Positions 32,797-41,997 of a DNA stretch of 64,000 bases are shown piece after piece. Origin of the DNA: JAVBJN01 sp031546985. GTDB taxonomy: Bacteria; Bacteroidota; Bacteroidia; Chitinophagales; Chitinophagaceae. A model generated the notes under the pieces. That model was not told where the DNA came from. It worked only from the letters and a program-made list of their open reading frames with translations, and did not search any database. The stretch spans positions 1-64,000 of the forward strand of contig JAVBJN010000087.1 in the NCBI GenBank assembly GCA_031546985.1, in the 5' to 3' direction. Position numbers and translations under genes: made by a program. Within the stretch, counting starts at the first letter, position 1, and the number at the start of each line of letters is the position of its first letter.

Positions 32797-34941
32797 ATGA
32801 GAAAAAACATTCTGTTATTAACCCTTCTTGCATCTTGCCTTGCAGGAAATCCGGATGTGGTTATGGCGCAGCGTAAAGACGACGCTCCGGCCCATAAGCT
32901 TCCGTTTTCCAAAAAAATGAAATTTGCAGACGAGCTGTATAAGTCCGGAAGTTTCTACAACGCTATTGAATTTTACCAGGAGCTGAAAGACGAACAGCCC
33001 CGTAACTCTTATATCGTGCACCAGCTGGCAGAATGTTACATGATGACCCGTAACTATCCCCCTGCCGCTCAGAACTACAAAGAGTCTTACGCGTTGAATC
33101 CCGGAGATTATGAAACCGACAAGTATAAAGAAGGTTTGATGCTGAAGCAGAGTGGTGGATATGAAGGCGCAAAAACAGCGTTTCAGTATTACCTCACCAA
33201 TGCTAAAGTAAAAGATAAAATTCTGCGTAAATCTGCGCAGCGTGAAATCGAAGGTTGCGATCTGGGTATCATTTCTCCGAACAACCCTGGCCCGTACATG
33301 GTTAAAAACGGCGGACCAAACATTAACAAGCCTTACACCGAGACCTCTCCACTGCCATTGGGCGATACCGTATTGCTGTATTCATCCATGCCGCTGGGCA
33401 CCAGCCTGGTAGAAGTGGGCACCAGAAAAGATAAAAACTATACCTCACGCCTGATGGTTTCGCCCCGCGCTATGCATGTAGCCGAGAAAGATTCTTTCAT
33501 GGTACCAACAGAATTCATGGATGGCCGTTTTAACGATCCGCGTTACCACACCGGTAACCCTACGTTTAACGCCGGCCGCGATAAATTCTTCTTCACTAAA
33601 TGTACAGAAGGCGATAGCTTCCAGATCAAGTGTAAAATCTTTATGTCTGAGTTTAAAGCTGGTACATGGGATACACCTAAAGAACTGGATCAGTACATCA
33701 ATGATCCTTCTTCTTCCAACACACACCCGCACATCTGCATGATCGGTAAAAAAGAAGTACTGTTCTTCTCTTCTAACCGTAAAGGACAGACTGCAGGTGG
33801 ATACGATCTGTGGTATTCTGCCATCGATAAAAACGGTGTATTCCGTCGCCCTCAAAACTGCGGTAAAAAAATCAACAGTTGGGGTGATGAAATTTCTCCG
33901 ACCTACGATACCAAAACCGGAACCTTGTATTTTGCCTCTAATGGTATGAAAAACATCGGTGGTTTTGACATTTTCTATGCAAAAGGTGGTCCTTCCCGTT
34001 ATACCGAAGTAGGTAACATGGGTACGCCGATCAACTCACCTGCAGATGATATGTTCTACATTAAAGATCCTTCAGGAAACAGCGACGGATGGTTGGTATC
34101 TAACCGTCTGGGTTCTATCGCCCTGCAGAGTCCTACCTGTTGCGATGATATCTGGAGAGTATGGGCAGAGCCTGATTATTTTGTAAAAGGCCGCGTTTAT
34201 GATGAGGAAACCCGTAAGCCGCTGGATGAAGTGTCTATGCTGCTGAACGATGCTACCATGACCATCAACGATACCTTTAACTCTAAAGATGGTGCTTACA
34301 ACTTCCGTACGCCAATTGGCCGTACCTACACTGTACGCGCAGATAAAGCCGGTTACTATCCTGGTTCTATCAACATCAGCACTACCGATAAAACTTATAC
34401 TGACAAAGGCGGAACCTTCTCTGGTGATATATACCTGCAGAAAATTCCAGACATTATGTATGTGAAAAACGTGTACTACGATTTCGATAAAGCTTCTCTG
34501 AGACCACAATCTTTTGCAGCTTTGGATTCTGTAGCCTCTTTCATGCAGTCTTATCCTTTTGTACAGATCGAAGTGGTAGCCCACACCGATAACGTAGGTT
34601 CGGATGCTTACAACCAGAAACTTTCGCAGGAACGTGCGGAGTCGGTAGTAGAGTACCTGGTATCTAAAGGTGTTGAAGCCAGCCACCTGACCGCTCGCGG
34701 TATGGGTTCTAAAATGCCACTCGAGGCTAACGCCATTGGCAGATCAGATAACCCAGAAGGCCGTCAGTACAATCGCCGTACAGAATTCCGTATTGTTGGT
34801 GAAGTACCAGGTGTACGTGTAGTGTACGACAAAAACCGCCCTGAGTATATCGACAGAGCGGGTAGTAAAGCTGAAGCAAGAAAAAGAGCACATCAGGTTG
34901 AGAACAACGATCCTGATAACCACGCTCCGGACAATCAATAA
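32797..34941 (+). CDS. porE: PorE-like OmpA/TPR/propeller lipoprotein-type protein
   Basis: A 714-aa secreted protein with the domain order of PorE, the peptidoglycan-binding T9SS component: TPR repeats (about 40-160; FADELYKSGSFYNAIEFYQE), a WD40/PD40-type propeller (about 170-450; KEVLFFSSNRKGQTAGGYDLW, GTLYFASNGMKNIGGFDIFY), a carboxypeptidase-regulatory domain (about 465-545; GRVYDEETRKPLDEVSMLL) and a C-terminal OmpA domain (about 560-670; YYDFDKASLRPQS, VVAHTDNVGS, NRRTEFRI). It begins 63 bases after the porP gene and ends at a strong terminator, so the two likely form an operon. In the T9SS, PorE links PorP to peptidoglycan. Other PorE-like genes may exist elsewhere in the genome, so the exact role is inferred. 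Confidence 0.85.
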   Translation: MRKNILLLTLLASCLAGNPDVVMAQRKDDAPAHKLPFSKKMKFADELYKSGSFYNAIEFYQELKDEQPRNSYIVHQLAECYMMTRNYPPAAQNYKESYALNPGDYETDKYKEGLMLKQSGGYEGAKTAFQYYLTNAKVKDKILRKSAQREIEGCDLGIISPNNPGPYMVKNGGPNINKPYTETSPLPLGDTVLLYSSMPLGTSLVEVGTRKDKNYTSRLMVSPRAMHVAEKDSFMVPTEFMDGRFNDPRYHTGNPTFNAGRDKFFFTKCTEGDSFQIKCKIFMSEFKAGTWDTPKELDQYINDPSSSNTHPHICMIGKKEVLFFSSNRKGQTAGGYDLWYSAIDKNGVFRRPQNCGKKINSWGDEISPTYDTKTGTLYFASNGMKNIGGFDIFYAKGGPSRYTEVGNMGTPINSPADDMFYIKDPSGNSDGWLVSNRLGSIALQSPTCCDDIWRVWAEPDYFVKGRVYDEETRKPLDEVSMLLNDATMTINDTFNSKDGAYNFRTPIGRTYTVRADKAGYYPGSINISTTDKTYTDKGGTFSGDIYLQKIPDIMYVKNVYYDFDKASLRPQSFAALDSVASFMQSYPFVQIEVVAHTDNVGSDAYNQKLSQERAESVVEYLVSKGVEASHLTARGMGSKMPLEANAIGRSDNPEGRQYNRRTEFRIVGEVPGVRVVYDKNRPEYIDRAGSKAEARKRAHQVENNDPDNHAPDNQ

Positions 34942-34968
34942 TACTTTTGCTGCTAGTATAATTAAAAG

Positions 34969-35000
34969 GAGGAACGATTTATTTCGTTCCTCTTTTTTTA
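34969..35000 (+). terminator. Intrinsic terminator after the porE-like gene
   Basis: GAGGAACGA (34969-34977) pairs with TCGTTCCTC (34984-34992), 6-nt loop, then a run of T. Confidence 0.9.
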
Positions 35001-35034
35001 TTGAGGGATAACAAGCTTGTTGGTAGGGAAATTG

Positions 35035-35345
35035 GAGTTACTGCTCACGGCGGCACAGCAGCCTGTCCCGCCACATGCGGGAACGCGGCGGGAATACTCT
35101 TACACAAGAGATAAACCTGTCATCCTGCGCGGGGGAGGTACGAAGCCGAAGCAGGATCTTTGTGTAGACGAAATGCATTTCCCGCAAAGACGCTAGGAAG
35201 GAAAGACTGAATTTATTGCTCACGGCGGTACAACAGCCTGTCCCGCCACATGCGGGAACGTAGCGGGAATACCATGTCCTCCTGCGCGGCTGCCTGTCCC
35301 GTTTATACGGGGAGGTACGAGGCCGAAACCGAAGCAGGATCTCTC
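35035..35345. repeat. REP-like repeats, family 2
   Basis: Two 60-bp direct copies, at 35038-35097 and 35213-35272, with 5 mismatches (TGCTCACGGCGG...CCTGTCCCGCCACATGCGGG). Between and after them are GCGC-rich GTCATCCTGCGCG and GAGGTACGAAGCCGAAGCAGGATCT units and a CCGCAAAGACGCTAGGAAGG unit of family 3. Confidence 0.85.
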
Positions 35346-35384
35346 TAACTCATTACTCAAGACTACTATATCCAAACAACAAAA

Positions 35385-35412
35385 AATCCCCGCTGCATAC
35401 GCAGCGGGGATT
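35385..35412 (-). terminator. Intrinsic terminator of the T9SS cargo gene at 35435
   Basis: A perfect 12-bp stem (35385-35396 with 35401-35412) with a 4-nt loop, and T residues on the minus strand. Confidence 0.9.
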
Positions 35413-35434
35413 TTGATAAAAGAACATCTTTAAT

Positions 35435-36517
35435 TTATAATTTCTGGATCAGGGAGAATCCCGCCTGATTCTGGAAATTGGACATGCGCACCAGGTATTG
35501 GCCAGCGGGTTGCGCTGCCAGGTTTACATGGGTGTTATTCTTTTGGGCCGCAACCAATTTGCCGCTCATATCGTATACCTCAACGGTAAACTCATTCCAA
35601 CCTTTGGGTACACTTACGGTAAACAAGCCGTTAGCAGAAGGGTTAGGATAGGTTTTGATTTCTTCGCGGTTTTTGTTCACGTTGCTCAAACCTGTAGTGA
35701 TGTGACGGTAATTATCGCGGTAGCGCACAATAGGGTCAGAAGGCTGACCTGCTACTGAGGTTTCGGTAACCCACAGGGCAGGAAATTTGTCGTTGGCAGT
35801 AAGCCAGAAATAATCGGTTGTCTGGCGGTTAATAGTCATAGCTTGTCCGCCACCCATATCGATAGAATCTACTTCATTTACGGTGCTTTTTACACGCAGT
35901 GCACTTACGCCAGAGGTGTAGTAAGGCGTAGTAATGGTACCCCAGCCATCTACAACGGTTTCACGGGTGCCTTTCATCATGATACTATAGGTAAGCAAGG
36001 TAGCGGTGATGCGGTAAGTAGACGCTTGCACATCGGTACCATTGGTGTAGTTAAGCGGGTAGAAAAACCACTCGTCATTGTCGGAATAGCTGGCAGAAAC
36101 GGGAATACCGCTAAAGGTAATACCATAACCTACGGCCGATAAGGTAGTAGACGGGGTCGTTTTTTTCTGGAAAAATACGTGAGGTGCTTGGGCACTTACG
36201 CCGCCAAAATCGAGCGAGTCGAGGAGTTTAAAACCGATTGCGCTGGTAGGGATATTAAGTGCCCAGGCTGGATTTACCTGTACTACGGTTTTCCATTGCT
36301 GCACATCTTGCGCATCTGGCGTAAAGTTGGCAAAATTCCAGGTATGGTTGGCTCCTGTCTGGCTTACATCAACTGTTATGTTAGCTGTAGGATAGCTGTA
36401 ACGGAAAGTATCGCCGGCAGATGGGATAACCGTATCGTTAACGGTGATCTGGGCATGCCCCGCTGCTGCAGCGAGCATTGCGGTTGCGAAGAGTAATCTT
36501 TTTTTCATGCTTTTCAT
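35435..36517 (-). CDS. T9SS type A cargo protein
   Basis: A 360-aa secreted protein. Of the two start choices (36517 or 36508), either puts a signal peptide (KKRLLFATAMLAAAAGHAQ) at the N-terminus. The last 75 residues are a type A sorting domain: IKTYPNPSANGLFTVSVPKG, VEVYDMSGKLVAAQKN, GQYLVRMSN and a final GFSLIQKL. The body is beta-rich (TYRITATLLTYSIMMKGTRE, GWGTITTPYYTSGVSALRVKS) with no catalytic motif that I recognise; such proteins are often surface adhesins or carbohydrate-binding. Confidence 0.75.
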   Translation of the reverse strand: MKSMKKRLLFATAMLAAAAGHAQITVNDTVIPSAGDTFRYSYPTANITVDVSQTGANHTWNFANFTPDAQDVQQWKTVVQVNPAWALNIPTSAIGFKLLDSLDFGGVSAQAPHVFFQKKTTPSTTLSAVGYGITFSGIPVSASYSDNDEWFFYPLNYTNGTDVQASTYRITATLLTYSIMMKGTRETVVDGWGTITTPYYTSGVSALRVKSTVNEVDSIDMGGGQAMTINRQTTDYFWLTANDKFPALWVTETSVAGQPSDPIVRYRDNYRHITTGLSNVNKNREEIKTYPNPSANGLFTVSVPKGWNEFTVEVYDMSGKLVAAQKNNTHVNLAAQPAGQYLVRMSNFQNQAGFSLIQKL

Positions 36518-36656
36518 GCTGTTTATAGGATGCAAAATAGGCATAAATGGAAGAGTTATCAATAAGTAGTTTCCACAAATTTATGAGTGGTAAAGCGATA
36601 GGGTTGTACTATACTTCCGTTGCCTGCAATAGATTTATCATTCAAGTAAATTGCGG

Positions 36657-37256
36657 TTAAGGCAAACTTTCTATCTTTTTAATGACTGCTATTGAATTTT
36701 GAAAATCCTTTTTACTGTACACACTATCGGTTCGGGTGTTGAGGTACAGCACCAGTGCTTTTTTAGGTGAGCTTATACTGTTGTCCGTATAATGTACCGA
36801 GTTGGGATCGCCATTTATTAACCACATAACATTGCCTATATCGTCAATGGGAGTAGAAATACCGCGAGAGAAATTGTCGTCATAATATTTGTTTGTACCA
36901 ACGTATATGAGCCGGTACAGCTTTTTGCAGCTTTTAATGTAATCGTATTGTATCCGTCCCTGAAAGGAATAGATTTTCGTCGAAATGATACTGAGAAATA
37001 AATGGTCTAAACTGTCTGTAGGTATTTTGCGTGTTTCTGATACACCATTTCTGCTGTATGCAATCTTGCTATTGGAGCTAATATAAAAAGCTCCGTACAA
37101 GGTATCTCCATTTTGGTATATCACATGGCCTGGCGTGAAATCATTGTTGTGTGTTTCAAAACAAGGTATAATTAGCGGATATCCTCCTTTGGTCTGGGCC
37201 ATTACACTACCGGTGAGCGAGGTTAATATCAGGAACGACAGGAACCTTTTATTCAT
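36657..37256 (-). CDS. Secreted protein of unknown function
   Basis: A 199-aa protein with a signal peptide (MNKRFLSFLILTSLTGSVMAQ). The phrase GHVIYQNGDTLYGAFYI recalls the beta-strand motif YxNGDTLxGxxx found in several Bacteroidota secreted proteins. No family or partner is recognised. Confidence 0.6.
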   Translation of the reverse strand: MNKRFLSFLILTSLTGSVMAQTKGGYPLIIPCFETHNNDFTPGHVIYQNGDTLYGAFYISSNSKIAYSRNGVSETRKIPTDSLDHLFLSIISTKIYSFQGRIQYDYIKSCKKLYRLIYVGTNKYYDDNFSRGISTPIDDIGNVMWLINGDPNSVHYTDNSISSPKKALVLYLNTRTDSVYSKKDFQNSIAVIKKIESLP

Positions 37257-37655
37257 AAGAATGCTTTTTTTAGGTTCTTAAAGTTACACAGATAAAACAA
37301 ACATATCAACTGCTTGGCAGAACTTTAATGCGATTTAAATGTATTTTTAAATGTATCGATGGTATTTGCAAATTTATGAGCGGTAAAATGGTAGTTCCGG
37401 GGTGCACTGTTTGGGTTTCGCGCGGGGCCGAAGAAGAAAGCTGTGTTTTAGAATAATGTCATGCTGCGCCAGCATTGGAGAAAGCAGCATCTCTTAAAAA
37501 TCATCATCAATAATGAGATCCTGTAGCCCGCATGAGCGCGACAGGTTTCGTTCGTGCCTTGCTTTACGCAGGATGCCTGTCAATTTAAGTTAGTGAAAAA
37601 ATCCTCCTAACAAATCCAAACACCTTATTTTTAGCCCCTTAAAACCTCTACTACC
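37257..37655. other. Intergenic region with a REP-like unit
   Basis: About 400 bases. It contains a family 2-type unit at 37440-37575 (GTCATGCTGCGCCAGC, GAGATCCTGTAGCCCGCATGAGCGCGACAGG, GTGCCTTGCTTTACGCAGGATGCC) and, at 37370-37395, CAAATTTATGAGCGGTAAAATGGTAG, which is nearly repeated upstream of the neighbouring gene at 36577-36602. No gene is visible. Confidence 0.5.
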
Positions 37656-38135
37656 ATGGGCATGACAGGCAATTATGTAGCTGTAGATAATGATGCACTT
37701 CAGCAAGTGCTGGATAGCGAAACCGAGATTTTTGATTTAGATCCTGAGCTTTATCCAACATTGGATATTGATAAATCATGGGAGGCTATTCATTTTTTGC
37801 TCTGCGGCAAAATAGACGATGGCGAACTTCCTTTGGGATACATTGTGCCATTACATGAAGAGAACTGCATGGATGTGGATATGGAATATGGCGCTTATTA
37901 CCTCAATAACGGTCAGGTGGCCGAAGCGCTGAGCGTTATGCGTGGATTTACAGAAGAAAGCCTGAAAGCGAAATATGATCTAAAAGATTTTCTCGATAAC
38001 GATGTATACCCGGTAGTGGAAGATGAAGATGAAAACGAATTTTTCGAATACCTCTACGACAATTTTGAAGCGATCAAAGCCTTTTATGGCGAGGTTGCAG
38101 AAAGTGGCCGTGGTGTGATTTTTTACGTTTCATAA
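37656..38135 (+). CDS. DUF1877 (YfbM-like) protein
   Basis: A 159-aa acidic soluble protein that matches DUF1877: MGMTGNYVAVDNDALQQVL at the start, DIDKSWEAIHFLLCGK in the middle, then PLGYIVP, YLNNGQVAEALSVM and an FFEYLYDNFEAIKAFYGEVAESGRGVIFYVS ending in parts. Function of the family is unknown. The following gene starts 3 bases after the stop. Confidence 0.85.
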   Translation: MGMTGNYVAVDNDALQQVLDSETEIFDLDPELYPTLDIDKSWEAIHFLLCGKIDDGELPLGYIVPLHEENCMDVDMEYGAYYLNNGQVAEALSVMRGFTEESLKAKYDLKDFLDNDVYPVVEDEDENEFFEYLYDNFEAIKAFYGEVAESGRGVIFYVS

Positions 38136-38137
38136 GC

Positions 38138-38692
38138 TTGTCGTATACCCGGAAAATAACCATCGCTGTGGTGGCAGGCATTAGTATGTGCTGCCTCCAT
38201 AGCTGTGTGGCTATAAAAAACCCTAAAGGAAGGGATATGGTAAAGGTAAAAGGTAATCCTTCGGTTTTGAACGGATGGTATGCCAATACCGCTGCCGATG
38301 TACGCGATTCGAGCTGCAAAATGTGGTCGGTTATAAACAGAAGGCCGTCGGGGAAAACACAAAATCCGGATTTAACCGGAACAAGGGTAAACCTCACCGT
38401 ATTGAACAAACACCGTGTGCAGGCACAATTATATGCCGATACCGGCCTGGTGGCAGAAAAAATATTAAAAGGAAAAACCGGGAAACATTATTTCTCGGTG
38501 CGCCGCAGAATTCAATACATCGGTTTGCCGGTACTGTTTCTCAAGTGGTCTGATTTTAAATTTCAGATGGGTGTGGATGGCTCCAAACAACTGTGCCTCG
38601 ATTACAGCAGCTCGCAAATGGCCTGGATTCTGATTGCTGCGGGCGGGCACGATGAACACCGCAACCTGGTGTACCAACCGGTAACGCCCTAG
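38138..38692 (+). CDS. Lipoprotein, possibly coupled to the DUF1877 gene
   Basis: A 184-aa lipoprotein from a TTG start immediately after the DUF1877 gene. The signal ends in the lipobox CCLHSC (Cys 23). The mature part is a beta-rich domain (VNLTVLNKHRVQAQLYADTG, GLPVLFLKWSDFKFQMGVDG). Not recognised. Confidence 0.6.
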   Translation: MSYTRKITIAVVAGISMCCLHSCVAIKNPKGRDMVKVKGNPSVLNGWYANTAADVRDSSCKMWSVINRRPSGKTQNPDLTGTRVNLTVLNKHRVQAQLYADTGLVAEKILKGKTGKHYFSVRRRIQYIGLPVLFLKWSDFKFQMGVDGSKQLCLDYSSSQMAWILIAAGGHDEHRNLVYQPVTP

Positions 38693-38701
38693 GGCAGACG
38701 G

Positions 38702-38983
38702 TTATTTAATTACTACTTCGCTCACTAATGTCTCTCCAAAGGCTTCATTTATCTTCTTGATTATCATTTCGCTGGAGTGTCTTAATTCTTGCTTTAATGG
38801 ACCTACATCGGTATAAATAACCAGGGTTTTGCCTTTCAATTCTACATCGTTGGTATAGCGGGCAATGGTCTTGCCCATAATGGTTTCCCATTCCTTTTGC
38901 AGGCGCACCTGGTCGAAACGGGCTTTCCAGCGGGCGTTTTTCAGGAACTCATTTAAGGCTTCTCCCAACGAATATTCAGACAT
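38702..38983 (-). CDS. DUF721 (DciA-like) protein
   Basis: A 93-aa protein of the DUF721/DciA type: LGEALNEFLKNARWKARFDQ, VRLQKEWETIMGKTIARYT and a KH-like end GKTLVIYTDVGPLKQELRHS. DciA-type proteins help to load or operate the replicative helicase, and the gene is normally found beside recF, as here (109 bases from recF). A modified -7 box (TAACTTTA) lies just upstream. Confidence 0.85.
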   Translation of the reverse strand: MSEYSLGEALNEFLKNARWKARFDQVRLQKEWETIMGKTIARYTNDVELKGKTLVIYTDVGPLKQELRHSSEMIIKKINEAFGETLVSEVVIK

Positions 38984-39091
38984 AATGCCGTAAAGTTATG
39001 CCAATTGTAAAAACAAAGCAGACTAATTTAATATAGTATTTTCAGCCGTTTAGGCCAATGCAATGGGGCTGTTACGGATGTGCAGCGTGCG

Positions 39092-40189
39092 TTAATCATT
39101 CATTCCCGCCAGCGGAAGCGAAATGTACTGCACCTGGTCTACACAGTGCGCAAAGGCCGTTTGCAGGCGCGAAAGGTGCGTATCGGTAATAAACACCTGA
39201 CCAAAACCTTCGCTCATAACCAGGCCCAGCAGGTTTTGCATACGGGTTTCGTCCAGTTTTTCAAACACATCATCGAGCAGCAGCAGCGGTTGTTGCTGTA
39301 ATTGCTGCTGCAGGTAGTGGTATTGCGCCAGTTTCATAGCAAACAGGAAACTTTTGCGTTGCCCCTGCGATCCGGCCTGTTTTAGCGGCATATCGTTGAG
39401 GGTCAGGGCCCAATCGTCTTTGTGCAGCCCCTGGGTGGTGCGCCATGCCTGGCCGTCGCGGTAGCGGTTTTTGAGCAAAATAGCCTCAAAGCGATCCTCA
39501 TGCAGGGCAGATTGGTAGTTTATACCCACTTTTTCGGCGCTTCCAGCTATTTGTTCGTACAATTGCTGTGCTAGTGGCACGAACGCCGCTGTAAACGCTT
39601 TACGGGCCTCAAACAGGGCATTGCCGTGCAGCACCAGCCGCTCGTCAAACGATTCGAGCAAGCCATTATCGGGCTGCCGGCCTTCGAGCTGTTTAAGGTA
39701 GGCATTGCGTTGGTTGAGCAATTTATTGTAATATAACAGGTACTCCAGGTAGGCCGGACTGGTCTGGCTCAAAATGCCGTCTATGAACTTCCGGCGCAGC
39801 TCGCTGCCGTCGGTAATCAGCTCTGCATCGTCTGGCGCAATCATTACCGCAGGATATTTTCCGATGTGATCGGACAGGCGCGGGTAGGGTTTGCCGTCGT
39901 TTTGAATTTCTTTTTTATTGTCGCGGTAAATGCAGGCAATGCGCTGCTCCTGCACCGCGGTTTCAAATATTCCCTCCACCCGGAATCCGCTGAAACCGTT
40001 GCCTACATTGAGTTGTTCGTTACTGCTGAAGTAACTTTTTGTGAAGCAGAGATAGTAAATGGCGTCCAGCAAATTGGTCTTTCCGATGCCATTGGCCCCG
40101 TAAAAACACACAACCCTTTTATCGAACGCTACAAAAGCGTTAGAATAATTTTTAAATTGGGTGATCGATATTTTTCTGACTGTCAACAA
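39092..40189 (-). CDS. recF: DNA replication and repair protein RecF
   Basis: A 365-aa SMC-like ATPase that helps load RecA at gaps. Walker A is GANGIGKTN (residues 31-39), the signature loop is QGQRKSFLFAMKLA, and Walker B is LLLLDDVFEKLD followed by the D-loop. The start codon is TTG (40189) or the next TTG at 40186; no ATG is available upstream without losing the divergent pdhA promoter. The gene is divergent from pdhA and next to the DciA-like gene. Confidence 0.95.
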   Translation of the reverse strand: MLTVRKISITQFKNYSNAFVAFDKRVVCFYGANGIGKTNLLDAIYYLCFTKSYFSSNEQLNVGNGFSGFRVEGIFETAVQEQRIACIYRDNKKEIQNDGKPYPRLSDHIGKYPAVMIAPDDAELITDGSELRRKFIDGILSQTSPAYLEYLLYYNKLLNQRNAYLKQLEGRQPDNGLLESFDERLVLHGNALFEARKAFTAAFVPLAQQLYEQIAGSAEKVGINYQSALHEDRFEAILLKNRYRDGQAWRTTQGLHKDDWALTLNDMPLKQAGSQGQRKSFLFAMKLAQYHYLQQQLQQQPLLLLDDVFEKLDETRMQNLLGLVMSEGFGQVFITDTHLSRLQTAFAHCVDQVQYISLPLAGMND

Positions 40190-40217
40190 TGGTATAGGTA
40201 GGGAAGTTAAAATTTTA

Positions 40218-40225
40218 TATTTTTG
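40218..40225 (+). promoter_or_regulatory. -7 box of pdhA
   Basis: TATTTTTG, perfect TAnnTTTG, 18 nt before the GTG at 40244. It covers the TTG at 40223, excluding that codon as the translation start. Confidence 0.55.
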
Positions 40226-40243
40226 GCCGCAAAATTAACAAAC

Positions 40244-41236
40244 GTGCAAACAACTTTCGGTAAAGAAACATATTTGTACTGGTATGAGATCATGATGCTG
40301 ATGCGCCGCTTTGAAGAAAAGACCGGCCAGCTCTATGGTATGCAAAAAATCAGAGGTTTTTGCCACCTGTATATCGGGCAGGAAGCGATTGCTGCCGGAA
40401 CCATGACCGCCATTACTGAGAACGATAATCTGATCACTGCTTACCGCGACCACGGCCTGGCTATCGCCAAAGGTATGAGTTCGCGCGAGTGTATGGCAGA
40501 ATTGTATGGTAAAGCCACCGGTTGTACCAAAGGTAAGGGTGGAAGTATGCACTTCTTCTCTAAAGAACACCGCTTTTTTGGTGGCCACGGTATCGTAGGC
40601 GGCCAGATCGGTTTGGGTGCGGGTATCGCTTTTGCTGAGCAATACCAGGGTACTACCAACGCTACCATCTGTTTCTTTGGTGATGGCGCTGCCCGCCAGG
40701 GTATGCTGCACGAAACGTTTAACATGGCTATGCTGTGGAAACTGCCTGTAGTATTCGTTTGCGAAAACAACTTTTACGCGATGGGTACCTCTGTAGAGCG
40801 TACTTCTAACGTACTCGATATCTTTAAACTCGGCGATGCATACGATATGCCTGCAGATTCTGTAGACGGTATGAACCCCGAGGATGTGCATGAGGCGATG
40901 GACCGTGCGGTGCGCCGCGCCCGTGAAAACGGCGGCCCAACCCTGCTGGAGATTAAAACCTACCGTTACCGCGGCCACTCCATGAGTGATCCGGCCAAGT
41001 ACCGTACCAAAGAAGAGGTAGAAGAGTATAAGGAAAAAGATCCGATCGAAAGGGTGCTGCGTATTATCACCGAAAACAAATGGGCTACCGAAGAAGAAAT
41101 TGAGGCGATCAACGAAAAGATCAAAGCCGAAGTAGACGATGCGGTGCAATTTGCGGAAGAATCCCCTTGGCCAGACGATAGCGAATTGTATAAGGATATA
41201 TACTTACAGGAAGATTATCCTTATATTACCGACTAA
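40244..41236 (+). CDS. pdhA: Pyruvate dehydrogenase E1 component, alpha subunit
   Basis: A 330-aa protein (GTG start at 40244). It decarboxylates pyruvate with thiamine diphosphate. The ThDP motif is GDGAARQGMLHETFNMAMLW...ENNFYAMGT, seen in parts as GDGAARQG and CENNFYAMGT. Other features: FCHLYIGQEAIAAG, YRDHG and the phosphorylation-loop region YRYRGHSMSDPAKYR. The beta subunit and E2 are not in this window. A TTG at 40223 would give seven more residues but lies inside the -7 box. Confidence 0.94.
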   Translation: MQTTFGKETYLYWYEIMMLMRRFEEKTGQLYGMQKIRGFCHLYIGQEAIAAGTMTAITENDNLITAYRDHGLAIAKGMSSRECMAELYGKATGCTKGKGGSMHFFSKEHRFFGGHGIVGGQIGLGAGIAFAEQYQGTTNATICFFGDGAARQGMLHETFNMAMLWKLPVVFVCENNFYAMGTSVERTSNVLDIFKLGDAYDMPADSVDGMNPEDVHEAMDRAVRRARENGGPTLLEIKTYRYRGHSMSDPAKYRTKEEVEEYKEKDPIERVLRIITENKWATEEEIEAINEKIKAEVDDAVQFAEESPWPDDSELYKDIYLQEDYPYITD

Positions 41237-41278
41237 ATTTTAAAACAACTAAAGGGAAAAAATAACTCAACCTCATTT

Positions 41279-41986
41279 ATGGCAAACAAAAACGAAGACA
41301 TCACATTCGAAACCGTTAAGGGAGAAGAGGTGGATCAGGATATGATGCACCAGGTAGAGAAGGGTAAGCAAATGTACCGCCAGAACAGCAAAATGCTGAA
41401 CATTCTGGGTGTAGTGGTGATTGTGGTGATCGGTGGTTACCTCGGTTACAAGCAGTTTATCCAGAAACCGAAAATCGAAAAAGCGCAGGACGCTGTGTTT
41501 CATGCACAGCAATGGTACGATATGGACAGCCTGAACTTCGCGCTCAACGGCGATGGTCAGAACCCTGGTTTTGCAAAAATCATCGACAAATACAGTGGTA
41601 CGCCTTCGGCCAACCTGGCGCATTACTACGCTGGTACCATCTACCTGCGTCAGGGCAATTTTGCCAAAGCGGTAGAAAACCTGAAAAAATTTAATGGCGA
41701 AGGATCTCTGGTACAATACCGTGCCTGGGGTGCTTTGGGTGATGCCCTGATGGAGCAGAACAAAGTAAACGACGCTATCGATTTCTACAAAAAAGCGGCC
41801 AGCGGTAAAGGCGATCAGCTGTTTGCACCTACTTACCTTTTCCGTGCTGCACTGGCATCTGAAAAAGCAGGTAAAACAGAAGAAGCTAAAAAACTGTACA
41901 GGGAAGTGAAAGAGAAATATCCTTATGCTCCTGAAGCCCGTGAAATGGATAAATACCTGGCCCGCCTGGGTGACTATGGTTTATAA
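41279..41986 (+). CDS. TPR membrane protein (YfgM-like)
   Basis: A 235-aa protein with one membrane anchor (about residues 41-58) and periplasmic TPR repeats (GTPSANLAHYYAGTIYLRQG, FAKAVENLKKF, VNDAIDFYKKAA, AKKLYREVKEKYPYAPEA). The layout is YfgM-like; such proteins help periplasmic chaperone networks. The gene sits between pdhA and ribH. Confidence 0.8.
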   Translation: MANKNEDITFETVKGEEVDQDMMHQVEKGKQMYRQNSKMLNILGVVVIVVIGGYLGYKQFIQKPKIEKAQDAVFHAQQWYDMDSLNFALNGDGQNPGFAKIIDKYSGTPSANLAHYYAGTIYLRQGNFAKAVENLKKFNGEGSLVQYRAWGALGDALMEQNKVNDAIDFYKKAASGKGDQLFAPTYLFRAALASEKAGKTEEAKKLYREVKEKYPYAPEAREMDKYLARLGDYGL

Positions 41987-41997
41987 CAATTGAATTA

